Assembly: GCA_020426065.1 (NCBI GenBank)
Contig: JAGQQT010000169.1
Coordinates: forward strand, 1 to 8,023
From: Planctomycetaceae bacterium
GTDB taxonomy: Bacteria > Planctomycetota > Planctomycetia > Planctomycetales > Planctomycetaceae
Direction of reading: 5' to 3'
Length of the DNA stretch: 8,023 nt
The notes below the pieces were generated by a model, which had not been told where the DNA came from, ran no database searches, and saw nothing but the letters and a program-made list of their open reading frames with translations. The position numbers were made by a program, and so were the translations under genes. Below are positions 1 through 6,556 of the stretch, in pieces. The stretch's first letter is position 1. Each line of letters opens with the position of its first letter.

Positions 1-2
1 AG

Positions 3-482
3 ATTGGCGGAAATGATGACCAGTCGGACGAGGTCCAGTGTGTGCTCGATATCTTCGGCCCGGCGAATTTTGCCTCGGTGATTCAGCAGGCAGAGGAGGA
101 CAAGAATGTCAAAAACATTTTCAAATTCAACACGCCCAGCGATCCCTATTCTTCACTGATCGGTGTGAGTCTGGATGCGGACAAACAGAAGACAGATGCA
201 GTCAGTCCGATATATTATGTGAGCGAACAGTCTCCTCCCATCCTCATCTATCACGGCACGCACGATGCACTGGTCCCCTATGCCCAGAGTGTGGAGCTGC
301 TAGATGCGCTGAAGGCAAAAGGTGTGGATGCCTGGCTGCAGACATTCCCGGGAGCGGGTCACGGTGGGCCAGCATTTGGCAACACGGCGGCACTGGTGCT
401 GATGAAAAACTTCTTCGACAAGTACCTGAAAGAAGCTGACGTCGAGATCGAACTGATTCCCGAAGCAACCCTGGCTCAATAG
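3..482 (+). CDS. Alpha/beta-hydrolase esterase/lipase, C-terminal part (5' truncated by window)
   Basis: This is the last 159 codons of an alpha/beta-hydrolase of the esterase/lipase (BD-FAE-like, dienelactone-hydrolase-related) type, probably cleaving a carboxylic ester. The frame is open from base 3 back to the window edge, so the gene starts upstream; the nucleophile-elbow serine and any signal peptide are not visible. A VLDIFGPANF strand (residues 14-23 of the visible part) matches the post-nucleophile strand of this family. Next come the acid motif HGTHDALVP, with probable catalytic Asp88, and GAGHGGPAF, with probable catalytic His120. The order and spacing of Asp and His are as expected for the fold, and the protein ends about 40 residues after the His. 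The GTG at 42 is an internal codon and not a likely start, since homology extends upstream of it. The gene converges on the glycosyltransferase gene. Fold assignment is confident; the substrate is unknown. Confidence 0.85.
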   Translation: MGGNDDQSDEVQCVLDIFGPANFASVIQQAEEDKNVKNIFKFNTPSDPYSSLIGVSLDADKQKTDAVSPIYYVSEQSPPILIYHGTHDALVPYAQSVELLDALKAKGVDAWLQTFPGAGHGGPAFGNTAALVLMKNFFDKYLKEADVEIELIPEATLAQ

Positions 483-516
483 AAATGATCAAGTTGCCCG
501 GAATCCAACTGTTAAT

Positions 517-538
517 CCCCTCCCGTTTGCGGGAGGGG
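517..538. terminator. Terminator-like hairpin between convergent genes
   Basis: A perfect 9-bp GC-rich stem (CCCCTCCCG / CGGGAGGGG) with a TTTG loop lies 34 bp after the esterase stop and 27 bp before the glycosyltransferase stop. Because it is symmetric it could end transcripts from both sides. There is no T-run on either flank, so it is not a canonical intrinsic terminator; it may stabilise 3' ends or block read-through. Confidence 0.55.
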
Positions 539-565
539 CAGCAAACCAGTGGATTGAATACCGAA

Positions 566-1792
566 TCAGACTCGTGCCATTGATGAGGAATTCAGCACCA
601 TATCCACTGAATTGGGGACTTCAACAAGAGGGGGAGTCCCTGCAGTGGAATTCTGTTGCCCTGCTGCGGAATTCAGTTCATTCAGTGTGTTTTCCTCATC
701 CACCACCAGGGCATCCACCTGGATGGGATGAACCCGATTCCGGGCATCAGGATCTTTCCGCAACAGACGTTTCCCCGCTCGAACTGCAGCAGTCGGCAAC
801 ACGCTCTTGAGAATGGTCCGCCAGGTCCCCGGTGCATTTCGTTTGTGCTGAAGCGCTTTCAGGCAATGGTAAAAACTGCGTGCCCGATAATGATGGATCA
901 GGTATTCGGAAGCCAGCCAGTCGTGCGCCTGCCAGCGGATGTTGGCGATGTCATTGTCACTCAGGCCTGATTTCTCAGAATGATATCGCAATTCCTCCTG
1001 AATGGTTCGGATGTATGACCGGGCAAATTCCAGATTGTTTTCCCGCTTCGTGAGCTGATCTTCATTGCCAACCCGATACAAAATGGATGCGGCATCCAGG
1101 TAGGCAACTTCGCCCAGTCGGCAGGTTGCCAGATGATATTTAAAATCCTCGCCACCGCGTCGCATGCTCCGGTCAAATGATCCGACCTGCTGGGCCCACT
1201 CCCGTCTCAACACCACCGTTGGGGTGTGTACCAGGTTTCCATAAAACATCTGGCGATAGATACTGCCCGACTGCACTTCAATCTGCTGAAGTTCCGGTGC
1301 CAGCGAACCGGTGCAACAGTCGCCCAGACTTCGTTTTTCTGCAAAGATTTCCTGCCCTTCAAACCACTGATACGCTCCGTACATGTGTCTGAGGAAGTTT
1401 TTCTCTTTCAGTTCTCCGGTCGGTGTGATCGCGTCCATGTTCGTCCAGCACATGCCGATTTCAGGACGCGCCGTCAACAGGGCCACCTGAGCCTCCAGCT
1501 TCCAGGGTAACCATACATCATCGGAATCAAGAAAGGCCACAAGCTGGCCGGACATCATGTTCAGGGCGCGGTTACGGGCTTCAGAGACCCCTGCGTTTTC
1601 CTGATAAAAATAGTGCACCCGTTCGTCCCGCCGGGCCAGATCCCGAACCACATCAACGGTGTGGTCTGTCGATCCGTCATCAACAACAAGCACCTCCAGT
1701 TTGTCCCAGGTTTGCTGCAGAGCACTGGTAATGGCTTCTGCCAGCAAATTCGCACGATTGTACGTTGGCAACACAATGGAAACGGTCGGCAT
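566..1792 (-). CDS. Family 2 (GT-A) glycosyltransferase
   Basis: A 408-residue glycosyltransferase of the GT2 type, expected to move a sugar from a nucleotide-sugar donor to a growing glycan on the cytoplasmic side of the membrane. The N-terminus has the classic SIVLPTYNRANLLAEAI strand (residues 5-21), a nucleotide-binding DDGS at 38-41, ENAGVSEARNRAL at 65-77 and the metal-binding DSDD (DXD equivalent) at 89-92. A GGED motif at 213-216 is the likely catalytic-base region. No signal peptide or membrane segment is seen. Residues ~240-345 form a charged helical extension. The last ~40 residues are a low-complexity tail with four Asn-Ser pairs that looks unrelated to the family. The start is supported by AAAGG six to seven bases upstream of the ATG. 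It is alone on its strand, 240 bp downstream of the zinc-ribbon gene. Donor and acceptor cannot be read from the sequence; O-antigen, exopolysaccharide or protein glycosylation are all possible. Confidence 0.9.
   Translation of the reverse strand: MPTVSIVLPTYNRANLLAEAITSALQQTWDKLEVLVVDDGSTDHTVDVVRDLARRDERVHYFYQENAGVSEARNRALNMMSGQLVAFLDSDDVWLPWKLEAQVALLTARPEIGMCWTNMDAITPTGELKEKNFLRHMYGAYQWFEGQEIFAEKRSLGDCCTGSLAPELQQIEVQSGSIYRQMFYGNLVHTPTVVLRREWAQQVGSFDRSMRRGGEDFKYHLATCRLGEVAYLDAASILYRVGNEDQLTKRENNLEFARSYIRTIQEELRYHSEKSGLSDNDIANIRWQAHDWLASEYLIHHYRARSFYHCLKALQHKRNAPGTWRTILKSVLPTAAVRAGKRLLRKDPDARNRVHPIQVDALVVDEENTLNELNSAAGQQNSTAGTPPLVEVPNSVDMVLNSSSMARV
588..674 (-). repeat. Degenerate GAATTC-centred repeats in the glycosyltransferase tail
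   Basis: GAATTC occurs at 588-593, 648-653 and 669-674, with a one-base variant (GAATTG) at 609-614. The spacings are 21, 39 and 21 bp, all multiples of three. On the coding strand each exact copy encodes Asn-Ser, giving a tail rich in NS pairs (about residues 373-402). This suggests a decayed in-frame repeat, but the copies are too degenerate to be certain. Confidence 0.35.
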
Positions 1793-2032
1793 GAAGCACC
1801 TTTGAAGCCGCTAAAGACGCAGGAATACTGACCAAAGGATACAGGTTGTGGATGATCTGATCAGGATCAAATTGTCCAAATGACGCCAGTTTTCATGCCT
1901 GTGGTGACAAGAAATCTGTCGTTCTGATTATGCGGTTTGGTACTCAAAACACTACTGCAAATGTTGGCAGTTCATCCTTGAGTGAAGCGTACAAAACCCT
2001 CTCATTGAGCATCCATGTGTTGACTTTCTGCA
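1793..2032. other. Intergenic gap upstream of the glycosyltransferase
   Basis: No convincing gene is seen in these 240 bp; frames that stay open across part of it lack family resemblance and overlap the zinc-ribbon gene. It should hold the 3' end of the zinc-ribbon transcript and the promoter of the glycosyltransferase. A weak inverted repeat, ACTGC/GCAGT at 1954-1971, is followed on the minus strand by a short T-run and could be a poor terminator for the zinc-ribbon gene. An 8-bp palindrome, CTGATCAG at 1857-1864, lies about 65 bp upstream of the glycosyltransferase start. No good -35/-10 pair could be picked out. Confidence 0.4.
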
Positions 2033-2320
2033 TCACCCAGCCATCAGAGCGAACATGGTCGCCAGGATGCCGAGCATCGCCAGGAAGATCCAGAAGGGGC
2101 TCCATTCGACCGCTCCACCAAAGGTGTACCAGGGATAATAGCTTCCCGCATGGTACCCGTGGTAAAGGTAAGTGCCGCAGTGGGGACAGGCGTCGGCATC
2201 TTCGTAGATATCTGCCCCGCAATCCGGACAGGGAATTGTGGAACCTTCCTCATCATCGAGGTCATCATAGCCATCGTCGTAGCTGTCTTCGTCCCAGTCA
2301 TCATCATCTTCGTAATCCAT
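2033..2320 (-). CDS. Small acidic zinc-ribbon membrane protein
   Basis: A 95-residue protein of unknown function. Residues 2-25 are extremely acidic (mostly Asp and Glu with Tyr and Gly). A zinc ribbon follows, CPDCG at 31-35 and CPHCG at 45-49, whose four cysteines (31, 34, 45, 48) would bind one zinc ion. An aromatic linker rich in Tyr, His and Gly spans ~51-70, and a single hydrophobic segment at ~73-93 ends the protein, so it is probably a tail-anchored membrane protein with the zinc ribbon in the cytoplasm. Small proteins with this acidic-ribbon-membrane layout are common in planctomycetes, but no role is known to me. The frame is open further upstream, to 2509, but residues there have no pattern and would overlap the epimerase gene; the ATG at 2320, directly before the acidic block, is preferred although its ribosome binding site is weak. 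It is divergent from the epimerase operon. Confidence 0.75.
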   Translation of the reverse strand: MDYEDDDDWDEDSYDDGYDDLDDEEGSTIPCPDCGADIYEDADACPHCGTYLYHGYHAGSYYPWYTFGGAVEWSPFWIFLAMLGILATMFALMAG

Positions 2321-2399
2321 GATCTGTTCTGCTATGCTGGCGGAAGACGGGGGTTCCCGACCTGAACCCCTGATAATTCCTGTTTGAAAGTGATGATCC
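2321..2399. promoter_or_regulatory. Divergent promoter region with inverted repeat
   Basis: These 79 bp separate the divergent starts of the zinc-ribbon gene and the epimerase operon. They contain a perfect 7-bp inverted repeat, GGGGTTC (2350-2356) and GAACCCC (2364-2370), with a 7-nt spacer; a G-T wobble and a further C-G pair extend it outward. A -10-like GATAAT lies at 2372-2377 for the + strand, with no recognisable -35 because the repeat occupies that place. The repeat could be an operator or an activator site; this is inference from position only. Confidence 0.4.
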
Positions 2400-3353
<954 letters not shown>

Positions 3354-3374
3354 GACTCCTGCTGACTGCAAATC

Positions 3375-3378
3375 AAGG
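3375..3378 (+). promoter_or_regulatory. Ribosome binding site of larB
   Basis: AAGG eight bases before the ATG at 3387, inside the short epimerase-larB gap. It supports this start and translation from a shared transcript. Confidence 0.5.
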
Positions 3379-3386
3379 TTTTTATA

Positions 3387-4190
3387 ATGTCCGATCAACA
3401 TCAGTCCAATCCAAATATCACTCTGCAGGAAACACTCCAGCAGGTGGCGGGGGGAGCTTTGGATGTCGCGGAAGCGGTCCAGAAAATCTCCACACACTTT
3501 GCCTCTGAGCATTCCAGAAGTGACCTGGATCTGGACCTGGCCCGAGCTTCCCGCTGCGGCTTCCCGGAAGCGATTTACGGACAGGGAAAGTCGGCAGAAG
3601 TCATTCTGGATGCCTTTGCGAGAATGACCACCGCTCGACAAAACTGTCTGGCAACGCGCGTGACCGAACAGATTGCGATCGAATTACAGAATGAACATCC
3701 GGAAGCGATCTGGAATCCGATTGCCCGCACAGTCCGGCTGATGAATGAGCCACCTCGCGAACAGCTGGTAAAAACCGTGGTGATCACCGCTGGCACAACA
3801 GATCGGCCAGTGGCTGAGGAAGCGATTGAAACATTACGCTGGATGCAGTACGAGCCGGAAATCATTTACGATGCCGGAGTGGCCGGGCCGCAACGCCTGC
3901 TCAAATCTCTGCCCCGCCTGGCGGATGCTTCGGCGATTGTTGTTGTGGCAGGCATGGAAGGTGCCCTCCCCTCTGTGGTTGGTGGATGGGTGAAGTGTCC
4001 GGTCATTGCCGTCCCCACCAGTGTTGGTTACGGAGCCAACTTCGGTGGACTCTCAGCCGTGCTGGGAATGCTCAACAGCTGTGCGGCGAATGTGGCCGTC
4101 GTGAATATTGACGCAGGTTTCAAGGGAGGTTATCTGGCGGGGATGATCGCCCGACAGAGCCGTTTCGAGAATGGATCAGACAGGGAGTAA
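3387..4190 (+). CDS. larB: LarB, pyridinium-3,5-biscarboxylic acid mononucleotide synthase (nickel-pincer cofactor synthesis)
   Basis: LarB carboxylates and hydrolyses nicotinic acid adenine dinucleotide to give pyridinium-3,5-biscarboxylic acid mononucleotide and AMP, the first step to the nickel-pincer nucleotide used by LarA-type racemases and epimerases. The 267-residue length is close to other LarB proteins. The N-terminal [21 protein letters not shown] block is at residues 49-69. The PurE-like C-terminal domain shows [16 protein letters not shown] (131-146), [16 protein letters not shown] (185-200), [18 protein letters not shown] (204-221) and [17 protein letters not shown] (226-242). 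Cys232 of LNSCA should be the cysteine that forms the covalent adduct with the substrate in characterised LarB. All expected motifs are intact, so it should be active. It sits between an epimerase-like gene and nnrD, with a 4-nt gap to nnrD. The sulfur-insertion and nickel-insertion genes (larE, larC) and a larA are not in the window. Identification is firm; the client enzyme is unknown. Confidence 0.95.
   Translation: MSDQHQSNPNITLQETLQQVAGGALDVAEAVQKISTHFASEHSRSDLDLDLARASRCGFPEAIYGQGKSAEVILDAFARMTTARQNCLATRVTEQIAIELQNEHPEAIWNPIARTVRLMNEPPREQLVKTVVITAGTTDRPVAEEAIETLRWMQYEPEIIYDAGVAGPQRLLKSLPRLADASAIVVVAGMEGALPSVVGGWVKCPVIAVPTSVGYGANFGGLSAVLGMLNSCAANVAVVNIDAGFKGGYLAGMIARQSRFENGSDRE
4182..4187 (+). 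promoter_or_regulatory. Ribosome binding site deciding the nnrD start
   Basis: AGGGAG lies inside the last codons of larB, seven bases before the ATG at 4195. The alternative ATG at 4171 has no comparable site, so the 4195 start is preferred. The placement suggests translational coupling of larB and nnrD. Confidence 0.65.
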
Positions 4191-4194
4191 TCGG

Positions 4195-5055
4195 ATGCCT
4201 CAGCACATCGATTTGATTCCGCACCTTCCGCCGCGAGATCGCGAAGGACACAAGGGAACGTTTGGAACCGTAATGATCATTGGGGGCTCCCTCGGGATGG
4301 CCGGAGCAGCCGGACTGGCTGGCATGGCAGCTTTACGAACCGGTTGCGGCCTGGTGTTTGTCGCCTGTCCGAAAGAGGTCCAGAGCACGATTGCCAGTTA
4401 TGAACCCTCTTATCTGACCCTTGGACTGGTTGCTGATGATTCCGGCATCCTGACAAAGGAAACCCGTGATCAGTTCTACGCGACTCTGCGAAAAGCCAGT
4501 GCGATTGCGATTGGTCCGGGCCTGGGAAAATCCCGGCTGGCACAGGAACTGACACTCGAACTGTTTAACGGGAGCAGCAAGCCTGTCGTGCTGGATGCGG
4601 ATGCCCTCAACCTGATTGCCGAAGCCAAGTCGGATTTTCAGGCAGCAAATGGAGTGAGGATTCTCACCCCCCATCCGGGAGAGATGAGCAGGTTGACCGG
4701 ACTATCCATCGCTGAGATTGAGAAATCCCGCGAAGAGATTGCCCTGGATTTTGCCGCCAGACAAGGTTGCGTCCTGGTTCTCAAGGGCCCGCATACTGTG
4801 GTGACCAATGGAGATGATTATTACGTCAACAGAACTGGAAACAGCGGAATGGCGACCGGCGGCAGCGGCGATGTGCTGACCGGTGTGATTACATCTTTAC
4901 TGGCCCAGGGACTCACCCCCTTTGCTGCCGCTCAACTGGGAGTCTACCTGCATGGACTGGCAGGTGACCTGGCCGCCACACGCACCGGCGAACACGGAGT
5001 GATCGCTTCCGATTTGCCACTGGCGGTTGCAGAAGCCATCCGACAGACGCAGTGA
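4195..5055 (+). CDS. nnrD: ADP/ATP-dependent NAD(P)H-hydrate dehydratase
   Basis: NnrD dehydrates the S form of NADHX and NADPHX, damaged hydrated cofactors, back to NADH and NADPH at the expense of ADP or ATP. The 286 residues cover the whole ribokinase-like dehydratase domain (YjeF C-terminal/CARKD family): GHKGTFGTVMIIGGSLGMAGAA (residues 18-39), IGPGLGKS (106-113), VVLDADALN (131-139), ILTPHPGEMSRL (156-167), VLKGPHTVV (195-203) and GNSGMATGGSGDVLTGVI (215-232), with Asp226 as the expected catalytic residue. The epimerase domain NnrE (YjeF N-terminal), often fused in bacteria, is absent here, so R-form epimerisation must come from elsewhere. It follows larB by 4 nt and is probably co-transcribed with it. 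Its stop is only 9 bp from that of the convergent fhcB-like gene. Function is confident from complete motifs; the start follows the Shine-Dalgarno. Confidence 0.94.
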   Translation: MPQHIDLIPHLPPRDREGHKGTFGTVMIIGGSLGMAGAAGLAGMAALRTGCGLVFVACPKEVQSTIASYEPSYLTLGLVADDSGILTKETRDQFYATLRKASAIAIGPGLGKSRLAQELTLELFNGSSKPVVLDADALNLIAEAKSDFQAANGVRILTPHPGEMSRLTGLSIAEIEKSREEIALDFAARQGCVLVLKGPHTVVTNGDDYYVNRTGNSGMATGGSGDVLTGVITSLLAQGLTPFAAAQLGVYLHGLAGDLAATRTGEHGVIASDLPLAVAEAIRQTQ

Positions 5056-5064
5056 TTGTGTCCG

Positions 5065-6342
5065 TCACTTCGAAAACTGCTCCAGCACTGATGAGAGCGT
5101 GGGGAGTGTTGAATTGAGGCAGGGACGGGCAAAAACCGGCACCCCATCGCCACGCACCAGAGTATCTCCGCTCGAGATCCCTGGTCGCGAGATGGGAATT
5201 CTCAGGTACTGCTCTTCTGATGCGGGCGGGTTGTGTTGTTCCATGGACTGGAAATCGAGATGAATCACCTTAAGAGAGGGGATTTTTTCGAAAGCCAGCT
5301 GGAACGCATCAGGCTGAATCGGGCCAACTGCCAGGACCAGATCTGGCTCCTGTCGTTCCAGTAGAGACTGCCAGGAATACCGCAAGGGATCGTGTTCAAT
5401 GGCGTCCTCAGAAAAACGGACTGCATCGGGAAAGCCCGTCATCGCCAAAATCACTTCGTGAGCACAATCGGTGACAGTATCCGGGGCCACCGTCAGGCGA
5501 AACAGTCGAGAGGTTTTGTTGATCTCCGCCAGCAGTGCGGTCAGGCGCTGATTCTCATCCCGTGACAGGGAACCATGAACCAGAACCGGATACTGAGCAT
5601 TCGGAATCTGCTCGACAAATAGGTGTCGCACTGCCTCAGGCAGATTCTCAGCGAGTTGCTTTCCCCCTTCTCTCTCATTCCAGCAGGCATGCCATTGAGC
5701 AATCTGCAGAGAAAGTTCTTGGTCGGAGAGCCTGATTCGTTCAACATGCTGAGCAGCAGAAGTCGCGTCGGAACTCTCCAGAGCAACGACCCGACGAGGA
5801 GTGTCCTCAGAAATAAACCGCCCACCGCAATTCCAGATCCTTTCCCCGAAGCGTGGCCAGGTGGCAAAAAGATCGACCTCAAGCTGGATCAATAAATCGC
5901 AGCGATGCCGAATCTCCCCCAGCGTGCAGGTGCGGTCGCCGTATCGTTGTTGACTGAGAATCGCCTCACAGCCGTGGATGGTGGTCAGCCCCATTTGATT
6001 CCGGGACGCAAAATCCACGCAGGCAGCCATCGCCTCCCAGGAGGTATTCGAGAATCCGGTGAGGACAGGAGCAGTTGCCTTCTCCAGCCACTGCCTGGCC
6101 AGTACCAGTCGGCTTTGGATGTTTTCGGGTGAAATTCCCTCTGCATTTACTGACTGTTCGAGAAAAGCCTTTCCCTGTGAACAGGCATTCACAACCTCCG
6201 ACATCTTTGCTGATTCAAGCTGCAGGTCATCACAGAGCAGTCCGCACCCCTGGCAGGTGAAATCCAAAATGGGAAAAGTGAGCGGCACGACAGATTCTGA
6301 TCCTGATTGAGGGGGTGTACGGCGGTATGAGTCGGAAATCAT
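5065..6342 (-). CDS. fhcB: Formylmethanofuran dehydrogenase subunit B-like protein (FhcB type)
   Basis: A 425-residue relative of subunit B of formylmethanofuran dehydrogenase, most like FhcB of the formyltransferase/hydrolase complex that converts formyl-H4MPT to formate in methylotrophs and planctomycetes. The N-terminus has a C-x2-C-x3-C-x16-C set (Cys30, 33, 37, 54) in FTCQGCGLLCDD and VVNACSQG, like the 4Fe-4S site of molybdopterin enzymes. The core motif GDRTCTLGEIRHRCDLLI is at 135-152 and the C-terminal RGDGVPVF at 397-404. The tungsten/molybdenum-ligating Cys or Sec of archaeal FwdB, in a CHGP context, appears as Ile before HG (residues 122-124), as expected for an FhcB that does not do redox catalysis; this alignment is by eye. 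The start at 6342 is uncertain: no good Shine-Dalgarno is seen and the frame is open to 6477. FhcA, FhcC and FhcD are not adjacent. It converges on nnrD and diverges from hldE. Confidence 0.82.
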   Translation of the reverse strand: MISDSYRRTPPQSGSESVVPLTFPILDFTCQGCGLLCDDLQLESAKMSEVVNACSQGKAFLEQSVNAEGISPENIQSRLVLARQWLEKATAPVLTGFSNTSWEAMAACVDFASRNQMGLTTIHGCEAILSQQRYGDRTCTLGEIRHRCDLLIQLEVDLFATWPRFGERIWNCGGRFISEDTPRRVVALESSDATSAAQHVERIRLSDQELSLQIAQWHACWNEREGGKQLAENLPEAVRHLFVEQIPNAQYPVLVHGSLSRDENQRLTALLAEINKTSRLFRLTVAPDTVTDCAHEVILAMTGFPDAVRFSEDAIEHDPLRYSWQSLLERQEPDLVLAVGPIQPDAFQLAFEKIPSLKVIHLDFQSMEQHNPPASEEQYLRIPISRPGISSGDTLVRGDGVPVFARPCLNSTLPTLSSVLEQFSK

Positions 6343-6556
6343 AACAAATCGGACGGAAATGACTGGAATCGGCCCTGGAATCAGCTGAAAAATTGCCAAA
6401 TCCTCAGCGGGAAACGGCTGCAGGGGCCAATTCCGGGATTGACCTATTTCACACAGATAGACACCATACCAGCGCACTGCGGCTCATGCGATCCGCCGGT
6501 GTTTTTCTGCCGTAACTGCAGGCTCACTCATCCCTTCCGACAGAAATGAGACAAGG
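6343..6556. promoter_or_regulatory. Divergent promoter region between fhcB-like gene and hldE
   Basis: These 214 bp should hold promoters for both genes. For hldE, TTGACC at 6439-6444 and CACCAT at 6462-6467 with a 17-bp spacer form a weak candidate promoter. On the fhcB side an 8-bp direct repeat, CTGGAATC at 6363-6370 and 6375-6382, has a 12-bp period, close to one helical turn, and lies about 20-40 bp upstream of the chosen start. Part of the region is open in the fhcB frame up to 6477, so an earlier fhcB start would shorten it. Confidence 0.35.

Noticed and set aside
1854..1868. Cluster of three GATC sites with palindrome CTGATCAG
   Set aside because: Short and not symmetric beyond 8 bp; no replication-origin or other context to give it meaning.
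1930..2322. 130-codon plus-strand open frame over the zinc-ribbon gene
   Set aside because: Arg/His/Ser-rich translation that mirrors the acidic codons of the real minus-strand gene; no domain and no ribosome binding site.
4171..4194. Earlier nnrD start overlapping larB by 20 bp
   Set aside because: There is no Shine-Dalgarno before it, whereas AGGGAG is well spaced from the ATG at 4195.
6343..6477. N-terminal extension of the fhcB-like protein to an ATG at 6477
   Set aside because: The extra 45 residues show no family resemblance, and the family N-terminus begins shortly before the cysteine motif; kept only as a start alternative.
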